Shown here piece after piece: positions 36,967 to 48,236 of a stretch of 64,000 nt of DNA. The notes beneath the pieces were generated by a model. It searched no databases, had not been told where the DNA came from, and saw only the letters and a list, made by a program, of their open reading frames with translations. Each line of letters starts with the position of its first letter. Position 1 is the first letter of the stretch. The DNA comes from Nannobrachium achirus (Eukaryota; Chordata; Actinopteri; Myctophiformes; Myctophidae), in NCBI GenBank assembly GCA_963921795.1, contig OY997653.1, positions 20,224,346-20,288,345 of the forward strand. Reading direction: 5' to 3'. A program made the position numbers and the translations under genes.

Positions 36967-38159
36967 TTATATGTAAATCTATATGGGAAAATTGAATGGA
37001 GGATTTCTTTGTGGCACCTGAAAACCAAGCCCACTGCTTTTAAATAAAGTTAAATGAGTTTAACTTGCCTACTCAGAGTAATATCGAGAATGAATTAATG
37101 AATGAATGTTTCTACAGGGGAGCCACCATGTAAATCATGCGTGCGATAAGAAACCTTTTTTTTTACATTAACCACTTGAACCCTATAGATCCCTTTTCTG
37201 AGGGGAACATTAGCTGAAAATAGGAGTGCTCCAAAGCTCATGCACGAGGCGTTGTGAGGTAGTAGATCAGCTATTTTCTGCAAAAAAGGTTTTGTTAAGG
37301 GGAACCAAAGAGCAGATCTAGCACAAGTTTACTAAATATTGAGGGTTTAAGTGGTTAACTGTCTGAAAATACATTTTAAAATGAATCCAACATAACGCTA
37401 CACGATGATAGTAGGCAAACAAGTCTATGAAGCCATCTATGAAAACTATAAAAACAGTATATATGCTTCATCTCTCTCTCAGCTAAGGGGTCCCTGGCCT
37501 GAAAAAAAAAAAAAAGTTATGCTTTTAAGCTCAGTCACTGAATGTCTTTTTCGGGCCATTCTGTTCACTTCTGCTCTTCTCATAGCCAGATCACTTCATG
37601 CTTGCAGAGGCGTAGTGGCCGTAGGCAAGCCATGCCTCCGTCTGCATAAGTGCGATCTCACCTGCCTTAGGGCCAATGCATAGCCTACTCCACTTTTAGA
37701 GCCGAGTTATAATTCTGTTCGGGGTGTCACAACATCTCGGCAGCACTGAACAGGCGACTTAATGGCGCTATAACCGCCCCCCGAACCTCTGAACAACGTC
37801 ATATTGTAGTTTGGACAGAGCCGAACCGAATTAAACTCTACTCTAAAAGTGGAGTATGCAGCCCTTTGAAAGAAACACTGAGGAGAGAGAGAGAAAAAGA
37901 GGGGCAGACTGTAAACGAAGCAAACACAGTGGTTTTCCTTCTAATCATCTTTGCAAACCTGTTGTAGTGTTTCTGATTGTGCAACCAAGGGCCTGCAGCC
38001 TAAAAAAAAGATGATGTGATAAAAATAATACATTATACTGTAGCAAGTCCTTGTATTTTGAGCATTTGATTATAGCAGGATACATTTTTCCACGTCAGTG
38101 TGAGTGCTTTATTAGCATCATCATTTATATTATAAGCAGCATAATTTGCTATGTAGATA
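36967..38159. other. Gene E upstream region, no gene
   Basis: A degenerate hairpin lies at 37215-37278 and otherwise no recognisable feature. Short frames are unsupported. Confidence 0.5.
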
Positions 38160-38363
38160 TTTGATAAAGTGCATCGTGTCAGTTCAGTGCATTCAGGATG
38201 CACACAGAGTGTTGTTACCATAAGTGCATCATCACCAGCTCTCAGCTTTCTGTTCTCACCACAAACATCGACCGCTATTTGTTTCCTTGATTCTAGGTAG
38301 GCTACTCCCCGCCCCCCCAAACACACACAACCTACACTACTATGTAACCAGATAATATATAAG
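38160..38363 (+). promoter_or_regulatory. Upstream block and TATA box of gene E
   Basis: The block contains CAGTGCATTCAGGATGCACA, CTCAGCTTTCTGTTCTCACC and TTTGTTTCCTTGATTCTAG, ending at 38298. A TATATAAG box follows at 38356, about 84 bp before the ATG. Confidence 0.6.
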
Positions 38364-38439
38364 ACAATATCTCACAATACAATATAGGCTACAGGGCGAG
38401 AGAGGGAGACTGCAGAGACAGACATACAGACAGACAACA

Positions 38440-40551
38440 ATGATGAAGAAGATACCAGTTATTCTAGTGGTCTGCGTGCTGCTGTTCTCATCTCTGGATG
38501 TCCTGGCACAAACTCAGAGTAAGATCTTTTTTTGTTTTGTTTTTTGATTATCATTACTTTAAAAACCCATTTAGACCAGGAACGCATCCGTGTCCTTTTA
38601 ACCACTTTTAACCATTATTTTATACTTTGGCTATTAAAAAATAGCAGATATACAAGCTCATAGCGCGGTACGAGTGCTGCGCTATGAGCTTGTAAATCCG
38701 CTATTTTTGAAAAATCATGAATATTTTTGAAAAATCTTTTGAATAGTGTAAAGTGAACATTCGTTCAAATCTTTCTTTCTCGGGGTCAAATACATATAAT
38801 TTTGGGGGGTCTTTGAGATGAAAAAGTTTGAGAACCACTGAAATAGAAACATACGTTTTTCAAAAACCTTTAGAAGGATTTTGAAGATTTTTTTTGTAGA
38901 ATCGGCCTCAGGTCTTAATCATGAAAGAGATTTGAAAGAGCGATTTTTTTTCATGACGATCAAAGTTGGTTGTTGTTAATTAATCCCCTGTTTGTCTCTG
39001 ACTGTTTCTCCCTCTCCTAGGCGGCTTCGGTCCAGACGAGTGTTGCTTCAGCTTCTTCGCCAAACGCCTGCCCAAGGACAATGTGGTGGCCTTCAGGCGC
39101 ACGGGAGCTCAGTGCGTCCAAGACGGCATTGTGTAAGTGTTACCTTCCATCAGTGGTTCTCAACCTTTCCATGCCGCGACCCCCAAAATAAAAATAATAA
39201 TAATCTCTTAAAAATTATTTAACTGGGGGACCACCCCACCCTGACAAGCACTAAGAGTTGAGGCATTACATTTTGTATAACTATTCTATTGTGAAAATAG
39301 CAGATCTACATTCTATTGTGAAAATAGCAGATGTACATATGCTCACAACGCCTCGCGTCGCAAGGCATGTGTGCATGTGTGCATGTATTTTCACAATTTC
39401 TGCCTATGATATTTGACAATTTGTCCAATGTTTAATTTGTCATTTTAGAGTTATTAAAATGTCCATAAATTGTCACTTTAGAAATGTGCATGCCACCTAT
39501 ACACTCACACTTTATGTTGGTCTGTTGAGAGAGAAAACAATGTTGCACGTTAAGCTAATTATCATGGGAACCCCCCCCCCCCCCCCCAAAAAAAAAAGAT
39601 TCTGAACCCCTCGGGGTCCCGACTCCGACCCACAGGTTGAGAACCACTGCCTTATATTAACTATTGCATTGTGTACCCAGTGGTGCAAAGTAACTAAGCA
39701 CATTTACTCAAGTACTGTACTTTTTTGATTTTAGATTTTTTTTTACTTGAGTATTTCCAATTTCAAGTCATTTTATGTTCGGTTGCGCTCGGGTGTTGCG
39801 CTCTGAAAATAGCAGTTCTACAAGCTTGTGAGCTGATAGATCGGTTATTTTCAGCATGCAACCAAGTGTAAAATTACGACAAAATACAATGCATTTTATA
39901 GACAAAATTAACCGACTAAACGCTTATATTTTTTTTATCAATTTACTCACCCCATGGAGACTTGAGTTCAATAATATAGGCTATATTTTTTGTTTTTGTT
40001 GCATTCCTACCCAAATGCATTTGTGTCTCCATTCGGAATCAATGATTGTGATCCTGACTTGGTCGATTACACTCACTGATTGATCATTTTGAGTGGTTAG
40101 TGGACTATGAATACAATGTAAAAAGGAAACCACCTAATGGTACATTTATATACTGTAGTGCCTTCATCCAAGGCGCTTTACATTCACCCATTCACACACA
40201 CATTCATACACCGACAATGGTGAAGGAAACCATGCAAGGCACCAACCTGCTCACCAGGAGCAACTAGGTGTTCAGAGTCTTGTTCAAGCCAAGGACTCTT
40301 CAACGAACTCTGGGGGAGCCCGGATTCGAACTGGGAACCCTTCGGGAACCCTCTGTGTTCTGTTGACGGTTTCTCTACCCGTGAGCCACGGCAACCTCCT
40401 AATTAATGAGCAACTTCTCTCTGCGTCTGTCTGTTCTAGGTTCACAATGAAGAACGGTGCCAAGATCTGCACTGACCGGACTCAGGACTGGGTCCAGAAT
40501 GTCATCACCCACGTGGAGGCCAGAACGGCTCCTGAGAGTCCTGACCAATAA
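38440..40551 (+). CDS. CC chemokine gene E (3 exons, 100 aa)
   Basis: Coding exons are 38440-38518, 39021-39132 and 40440-40551 (303 nt, 100 residues plus stop). The signal peptide starts MMKKIPVILVVCVLLF and ends at VLA23. The CC motif is Cys34-Cys35, with Cys58 and Cys74. FTMKNGAKICTD and WVQNVI follow, and the tail is TAPESPDQ with no sign of a repeat. A TATATAAG box at 38356 lies about 80 bp before the ATG, and the conserved upstream block is at 38160-38298. A hAT-like element begins 18 bp after the exon 2 donor and a tRNA-related SINE lies just before exon 3, so both splice sites sit close to repeats. The 3' UTR carries a TTAA-flanked MITE and an AATAAA at 41279. This looks like the most conventional copy of the array. 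Confidence 0.93.
38637..38708. repeat. Recurrent hairpin, gene E intron 1
   Basis: AAAAAATAGCAGATATACAAG pairs with the 3' arm. The inner stem CATAGCGCGGTA / TGCTGCGCTATG differs from the 5682 copy in a paired manner. Confidence 0.88.
39151..39649. mobile_element. hAT-like element 18 bp after gene E exon 2
   Basis: Ends CAGTGGTTCTCAACC and GGTTGAGAACCACTG are flanked by CCTTCCAT and CCTTATAT (two differences). The hairpin region near 39297-39385 is partly duplicated. Confidence 0.75.
40150..40405 (-). repeat. tRNA-related SINE in gene E intron 2
   Basis: The minus strand reads GGTTGCCGTGGCTCACGGGT (A-box-like) and CAGTTCGAATCCGGGC (B box). It ends about 35 bp before exon 3. Confidence 0.5.
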
Positions 40552-40693
40552 GCCAATCATAATAGAGGGTTTGGGGGGGATTCATTCATGCTAATATCTG
40601 GTACAAAAACAGTTACCTGACAGTTGGTTTTGTGACAATGGTTTGACATGAACATGCTTTGCTTTATGACAAATGGGTCACCCCCAGTTAAAG

Positions 40694-40963
40694 GGATAGT
40701 TCACCCCTAAAATGATTTGATTACTCACCCCGTGGAGACTTGAATTCATGGATATGCTTTTGTCACATTCTTAAGACAATCATTTGAGGAGACTCGTCGT
40801 GTCTCCATAAGGAACAAAGCAGACACTTTGTGTCTTCATAAGGAACCACTGTCACCAAATTATTGGCTTAGGAATGCGACAAAAGCTAAAGATTATCTAT
40901 GAATTCAAGTCTCCATGGGTTGAGTAACCGATAGAGAAAAGTGTTTTCGGTGAACCCAACCCT
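40694..40963. mobile_element. 270-bp TTAA-flanked MITE in gene E 3' UTR
   Basis: Ends AGGGATAGTTCACC and GGTGAACCCAACCCT are inverted with TTAA on both sides. It lies between the stop codon and the AATAAA at 41279. Confidence 0.8.
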
Positions 40964-41093
40964 TTAACTTGTGGTAATCTCCCAGGTTTTTATACTTTCT
41001 TTTGTTTTCTGCATCCAATAATGTGCTTTAAACAGCAAATTCAAAAGCAGAAAAAAATTGTGGGCATTTTGCATTATTGTGTGATCAGTGTTG

Positions 41094-41210
<117 letters not shown>

Positions 41211-41344
41211 GCTGATTTATTTTCATCAGTTATTTAATGGAGCGCTGTAAACATATATTTTATCGATGAATCTGCTACAATAAAACAAGCATTTTGATTT
41301 CCTCAATCCATAGTTTGGCTGTGTTTGCATAGTAGCGCAAGTGA

Positions 41345-42725
41345 ATATTCTCCATGGTTAAAAAAATAAATAAAAGGGGGAAAAAAAACCATCAATAATA
41401 TATCCACAAGGATACTTTTTGGCCAATCTTCAGTGGTTCTTTGCAGTTGTTGAGATGGTATATAGCACCTCTGCTAAACAAAACACCTGTTCAGCTGTTG
41501 GTTCTTCAGTTTAGTTTAAGCACCACAAAAGGTGTAATAATAAGTACTATACTGCATAGATATACTGTACAAGCCAAAGAAAACGTTCATATAGCGCAAT
41601 TCAGCATCATTTGTTTAGTGTGAGATACAGCAACACATTCAAAGGTCGATGATCAAACTGACCTCTTCTGTAACTCAGACATATTTCTGTCTTGTCATCA
41701 GTTTCAAAATGTAGTGAGAAAATTAGTTAGTTTCACTACTGGCTTGCAAAACAGACCATATTACCGGACGTCTTTAGTTTGCATCAATTTGATAGACTGA
41801 CTGATCAGTTAATATACCCACTTTCACTACTTTTACTTACATTTCTCATTTAAAACAGACATATTTTTAACAATTAATTTTCATAACTTTTCCAAAGTAT
41901 TTCACCCCATTTCCTTATTTGCTAATGGCAATCATACGGTGCAAAAATGAAGCTCTAATACAGTAGGCCTACATGTGTGCCATCAATGCACCAAAACAGA
42001 CTCACGTGACAAAAAGAACAGATCTACACACTAACGACGTATCATGTTGCATCGTATCCTCAGCATGCAGATCTATTCTTTCCTGTATAGCCTACATCCT
42101 GTAGAAATTAGGCTGCATGCAGACAGCTCTTGCAGCACGGCACTCCATTTTAACAGCTTAACATGTTTTGGGATATGTATTTTATGAACAAAATCAATAG
42201 CCAAAAACATTGTACATCCAAACATTTTACAAAACATTTTGTTTCATTCCAAATCTTTTCAAGGCCAGGAAAACAGCTTTTCTAATTTCTAAATATTTCC
42301 AGGAATTGAATGACAGTGCATCGATCCTTTAACAATAACACTATAACCGATGTGATTTAAAATTCCTAGGGTGGTTTTTGTTTGCAGATAAACTCCCCTG
42401 AGTTGGTCTCAGTTCAAGGCCTCTCTGACCCTTAGGCCTGGGCCTGGTTGGCATACCCCTTCATGCAATCCAACTACACCTCAACGGCCAGCAGATGGCG
42501 TCTTTGCACATAGGGTTGAATGTTAATGTCAGTGTCTTTGGGTTAGAAGAGGACACTTCATTGAACTGTGTGCGTGCCTGCTTGTTTAAGTGTTGCCATT
42601 TGAATAAAGAATACAGTGGAATTAGAGTGTGGAGCTCTCAGAGATAGGATAGAGCGGATACAGAGAAATATAGTATAAATATAGTATAAGAACAGGAATA
42701 ACAACAATAATGACTATATTAAATT
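41345..42725. other. No gene recognised
   Basis: A variant palindrome (ACAGATCTACAC... GCATGCAGATCT) lies near 42014-42085; otherwise nothing supported. Confidence 0.5.
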
Positions 42726-42726
42726 T

Positions 42727-43140
42727 AAACATTACATGCAAGAGTCTTCAACAGGGGTCCAGGACCCCTGTGGGGTCCTCAGAGTTACTACAGGGGTCCT
42801 CCAAATCTCCAAAGACTACTTAAATCCTAGCGTCCATATTCTGAGAACTTTAGCCAAAAATCTAGCCGATCTACAAGCTCACAATGCCTTGCAGTGCTAT
42901 TTTCGGCAAAGAGCTTGTTGTAAAGAAAACACTAAGTATAGACTAGAAAAAGTGAAAGTGCAGACTAAGTATACAGAGTGAAAATATTGACAGTTCAATT
43001 GGTACATCTAAAAACACAAATTGACATGAATCCAAAATACACTGATGATTGTGCTGTCAAACAATGAAACTATATGGAATCTATGAACATATAGTTCTCT
43101 CTCGACTAAGGCCTTGGCCTGAAAACGTTGACGACCCCTG
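42727..43140. mobile_element. Inverted copy of the element captured by gene B
   Basis: AGAGTCTTCAACAGGGGTCC and GGCCTGAAAACGTTGACGAC are the two ends, in the opposite orientation to 16726-17093. Confidence 0.6.
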
Positions 43141-43189
43141 CTTTACACTACAGTATCAAGCAGCCTGTGTAGCATAACTAAGAGGACAT

Positions 43190-43320
43190 TATCTATGCAC
43201 CATCTCAGCGCATTCAGGATGCACGCACACAGTGTTATGAAAGTAACAGCTCAGCTTTCTGTGCTCACCACAAACTCTGACCACAGTTTGTTTCCTTAAT
43301 TCTAGGTACTCCCTCCCCCA
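43190..43320 (+). promoter_or_regulatory. Orphan chemokine upstream block before microsatellites
   Basis: It contains CATCTCAGCGCATTCAGGATGC, CTCAGCTTTCTGTGCTCACC and TTTGTTTCCTTAATTCTAG. It is followed by (CA)n and (GA)n tracts as at gene A, but no exon 1 follows. Confidence 0.6.
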
Positions 43321-43343
43321 AACTACACGTATTATCTGTCACT

Positions 43344-43516
<173 letters not shown>

Positions 43517-43556
43517 AATGGCAGTTGCATAATACCGGGTGATGGACTGGGGGGGG

Positions 43557-43621
<65 letters not shown>
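43557..43621. repeat. (GA)n microsatellite
   Basis: Pure GA run. The position relative to the orphan block mirrors gene A. Confidence 0.97.
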
Positions 43622-43626
<5 letters not shown>

Positions 43627-43879
43627 ATGGATACAAAAATCCCCCGCTTAAAAGCTATAATGGAAATTAAAACTCTGAATCTCAAGACTCGTACGTACAT
43701 GCTCCAATCTTACTACTATTATGGTAGCATTTAGGGGACCAACTGTTAAAAGTACACAGATACATTTAGGCCAACGTGAAAACACAAAAACTCATCTATT
43801 AGCATAGACACATTGCACAGATATTGAGCATATTGATGTTTTTCATTTTGTCCCGTGGACTTCTGATTTAGTTGTTGTT

Positions 43880-44190
43880 GTTTTCCAGGCCAAGGACCCT
43901 TTAGCTGAGGAAGAGATGAAGCAGGGACCTCCACTACACACTGGATTCATGTTGAAATGTTCATTTTCAGAAATCATGTTAAAAAAAAAAATTTCAGATA
44001 TTTAACGACTTAAACCCTCAATACTTTGTAAACATGACCTTTGGTTTGGTACTTGATCGGCCCTTTTTTCACCCCCTGTACACCATATAGGGGCCTACCT
44101 CTTTGCCGAAAATAGCCGATCTACAAGCTCACAGCGCAGCTGGTCTGTGACGCATTGCGAGCTTGTACAGATCTGCTATTTTCGGCTAAC
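43880..44190. repeat. Fragment of the gene-B-type element with hairpin
   Basis: TTCCAGGCCAAGGACCCTTT through to a hairpin at 44105-44186 (GCCGAAAATAGCCGATCTAC and complement). 44191-44670 has no other supported feature. Confidence 0.6.
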
Positions 44191-44672
44191 GTTGCCCATA
44201 GTGATGCGAGGGTTCTCTCAGGGTGCTCTCACTCACTCACTCAGATTCTTATCTGCTATCTCACAGTCTCACCCAGACACCATACTACACACCTTCTATA
44301 GTTACATCGCAGTCACATTTACAATGTAGGCATTTTAGCAGACGCTTCTTAACCAGAGGGACTTACAATAATGTGAGCATGCAGATCTATTTTTTACAAT
44401 AGAACATTAGAATAGAATGTTAAAAAATGTAATGCCTCAACTCTTAGTACTTGTCATGGTGGGTTGGGGTTCCCCAGTTAAAGAAAACACCTGTATATTT
44501 GATCCTATACAGGATTTACACTACAGGATGCACTATTTGCATCATAAATAGCTTTACTGTAACAAAAACATAATACAAAAAAAATCTTAATAATACAATG
44601 CCAGGTGTGTCTTCTGAGCCTGAATACAACACACACTGCCAATAATACACACTAATCAATACAACACACTTT

Positions 44673-45332
44673 CGCAAATTGAAACACTAGATTTTATTTT
44701 AATCGGATGAATCTAGGGTTGCAATACCTCCCATAGGCAGCCAACACATAAAAACAGTTTTTTGCTATCTGATTGTAATAAACAACTTCAGATTCACCTA
44801 TATTGGGGCTCTATGGAAAGCTCGGAGTATCCTCTTTCTATCTGCAAAGAGTTTCTTTCATAAAACTCCACCGTAGACATGTTATGAGCTACTTTCTGTC
44901 AAGAAATCCGAGCAGACATGGTTATTTTTTAAGTGTTGAACTTCGGAAGCGCTCGTCTTCTATAACGCAGCGTCCCGCTGCCTCCTGCATTATGCATTAT
45001 GTGACATTTAGAACCAGCTGGTACACAGGACCGCTGAGTGACTTCCCACAAGCGCTCCCAAACTCCAGCACTTAGAAAAAATAATCACCTGAAGCCAATT
45101 TCTTGATAGAAAGTAGCTCCTAACATGTCTACAGTGGATCTTTATGAAACAAACACTTTGCAGATAGAAAGAGTAAATTCCAAGCTTTCCATACAGCCCC
45201 AATATTGGTGAGTTTGACGCCGTTTAATACAATCAGATAGCAAAAAACTGTTTTGATGCGTTGGCTGCCTATGGGAGGTATTGCAACCCTAGATTCATCA
45301 GATTAAAATAAAATCTAGTGTTGCAATTTGCG
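44673..45332. mobile_element. 660-bp long-arm foldback element
   Basis: About 100 bp at each end are inverted copies (CGCAAATTGAAACACTAG left, CTAGTGTTGCAATTTGCG right). An inner pair around CCAATATTGGGGCT continues the foldback. The open frames inside are repeat-derived. Confidence 0.8.
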
Positions 45333-47060
45333 GCTACATTGAACCAAATAAAAGCCTTGCTGGCTGTTTTAACAGCAGTCCAAGGACCCCCTGGGTTCCT
45401 AAGGGGGTTCCAAATGTAAAAGAAAAAGAAAAGTGAGTGTCAGCTGTCAATATTTGATATATTTTGTCAATGCAGCGGCCGCCGGCCATGCAAAATGTTT
45501 ATAATCCAATCATATAAACCATAACCAGCGTGGAAAAGTAAAAGTTCCGTCTCTTACCTTTGTTGTCTTCATCTTTGACCTCAAAGACATCAAAGTTCAG
45601 CAGTTTCACGGCATTTGATTGAAGACCCACTTAGATATAGCCTACTGTAGCTACTTACTGTAATACTCTTCTGCCTACACACATATTATGTCATGTCCTG
45701 TATGAGTGAATAGGGGAAAGGGATCAAAGCCACATGATTCCCTTGTTTGGCCTGGCAAGAAACTAAAGCAATATGATTATTGGCAGAATCGCAGAGAGTT
45801 TTGAATATTTGGCGGCCCTGTTTTCACTCTTCACTACATCAGAGGTTGTTGCAATTACCTGCTTTGCAATACTTCACCATATGCTCCACAATGACGAAAT
45901 AAACCCATTAAATTTAACAACGTGCACGTACGCTCCATAATACAATTCCATTGGTGAAAGCTACCCGGAGAAGCAATGGCGGACACGGCCAAGCATCCAA
46001 ATGCCCATATGCGTGTCTCAAAGAATAGTCTTTGTTTCAGTGCTCAATCTGTTCTAATGTAATAGGGATACAACATTGATTATTTAAAATGATTAAGCAG
46101 CAGTGGAGGGCAATAACAAAGTAGCCGACATTAACTTGAGTAGTAGGCTAGTAGTCTAAAAAGTGATTTGTTTTTGCTGCATGCTGCTGCATGCTTAATC
46201 AGAAAAGATTATATATTTTTTCATCTACAATGTGGTGCAGTGCTAGCAGTAGTGCAGTGAATGAGTAGATGTGTGAATGTGAAATGTAGCGTATGTGCAA
46301 ATGTAGAAGCAAGAAGCAACCAAACAAAAATGTCCTGGTAGGAGAGAGAGACAGCATGCCTAGCCTACTCAGGGGAAGAGTGGAGTCAGGTGTGTCTCCT
46401 CCCATAGACAGGCTCTCTCCTCCCACACCGAAGCGACACGTCATGTAATTAGGACCAAATACAAACCAAACAGAGAAATAGAACAACATAGGCCAACTGT
46501 ATATATAATAGCAATTTTAGTTTAAGAATTCTACGAGAAATTAGACCCATATCTGACTGCCTGTTGAAACAGACAAGTTATGCCAGTGTCATCTTTCTAA
46601 AGCTCTCTGTCTGCATGTTTCACCCTACACTGTTCCACTTTTCCATAATTAGGACCAGGGTTTCCGCTAGGCAATTTTGGGGCTGGCCACCTTGGCCAGC
46701 AGAATTATATTTCACCGGCCAAAGAATACATTTATCGGCCATAATATTACAATTAAAGTCACTTGCGTGTTTGCAGATACTCTATGTGGATTGTGCACCC
46801 AACTGATTATTACACCTTGTCATGTTAACGCTGCACTTCTTTCCACTTAATCACAGATGCAATCTGTTCCTGTTTTTATAGTTAGGCTACTTTTCATGAT
46901 GGCACAAGGAAGGTTGACTTGCCTGCATCACCGACCATCACCCACTTAATCCATTGCTGTGACAGACAGCCACTGTGCTTGCTTGTATAATATCCAAAAA
47001 TGTGTACTTTTACTTTTGGATGCCAATACGTTTATACTTTTACTCAAGTAAATTTAGAAT
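45333..47060. other. No gene recognised
   Basis: A short repeat (GGGTTTCCGCTAGGCAATTT, 46650-46760) recurs near 60535. The rest shows no coding or repeat signal I can support. Confidence 0.5.
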
Positions 47061-47445
47061 TCCGTACTTCTACTTGTAACAGAGTATTTCTACACTGCAG
47101 TATTGAAACTTTAAGTAAAACATTTGAGTACTTTTTCCACCACTGGAAATACATTACCATAATGTTTATTTTCAGATGTGGAGGAAGTTAGACCTCGGAG
47201 GACAGTGAGAGGTCAAATCCAAAATTCACGGTGTAGAGGAAAAACATTTAAGGTGTTGCTCCATCTACTGTAAATCGGGGATGTCCATTCATTTGGTGAT
47301 ACTATACTGAGATCACCAGAATTCATGAAAATGCTTTTAGACCCAGTACGTATACTATGTAGGGTACTGCATGTAAATGTGCAATGTGGCCTTTTCTGCA
47401 TCAGGCTGTGACAAAAAATACTAGACCATCCCATCTCTCTTCACC

Positions 47446-47518
47446 AAAAATAGCAGATCTACAAGCTCACAACGGGTCACGTTGTGACACATAGTGAGCT
47501 TGTAGATCGGCTATTTTT
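47446..47518. repeat. Recurrent hairpin, unit 1
   Basis: The stem extends outward to TTCACC / GGTGAA. The inner arms are AACGGGTCAC and GTGACACATA. Confidence 0.88.
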
Positions 47519-47724
47519 GGTGAACCTTTCCCCTGGAATATGCTGGGGTTCCAGTGGTTAAACATAAAGTATAAAGTCATTTTCAGTCAGTTCTGATGGA
47601 AATTGATATTTCTCTGTGACATATGAACAGTGTAATTCAGGGGTGCCATGGATGAAAAGGTTATTTACTGCAGTGCCTTGAGTCAAAAGAGTTTGAAATC
47701 CCAGTATACAATTAGCCTCGATAT

Positions 47725-47857
47725 TTGATAAAGTGCACATGCATAAGCTCGGTGCATTCGGGATGCACACACCGCGTTAATAAGTGTATTAACACCTCTC
47801 AGCTTTCTGCTCTCAAAATAAACATTGACCACAGTTTGTTTCCTTAATTCTAGGTAC
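47725..47857 (+). promoter_or_regulatory. Conserved upstream block of gene F
   Basis: It contains GGTGCATTCGGGATGCACAC, CTCAGCTTTCTGCTCTC and TTTGTTTCCTTAATTCTAG, about 200 bp before the start codon. An AT-rich stretch (ATAATATATT) lies about 115 bp before the ATG. Confidence 0.55.
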
Positions 47858-48059
47858 AGCCACCCCCGTCCCCATCACCCGCACTCACTGATATGATTTA
47901 ACCCCACCTACCGGTACACTAATATGTGCTAACCTCGCACATAATATATTCACATGCAAGGTTCATAAGAGGCACAAGGAGGGAGACTGCAGAGGAGACA
48001 GATCATTCGACTTGACACGCTTCAACCATAATCTGATAATCTTAGTGGTGATAACAGCG

Positions 48060-48201
48060 ATGAGGATGAAGAACATACCAGTCATGGTGGCCTGCCTGCT
48101 GCTGTTCTCATCTCTGGATGTCCTGGCACTAGAGAGTAAGCGTATATATTTGTGTGATATAATGATTTATATATAATAATGATTTATAATGATATAATGA
48201 T

Positions 48202-48236
<35 letters not shown>

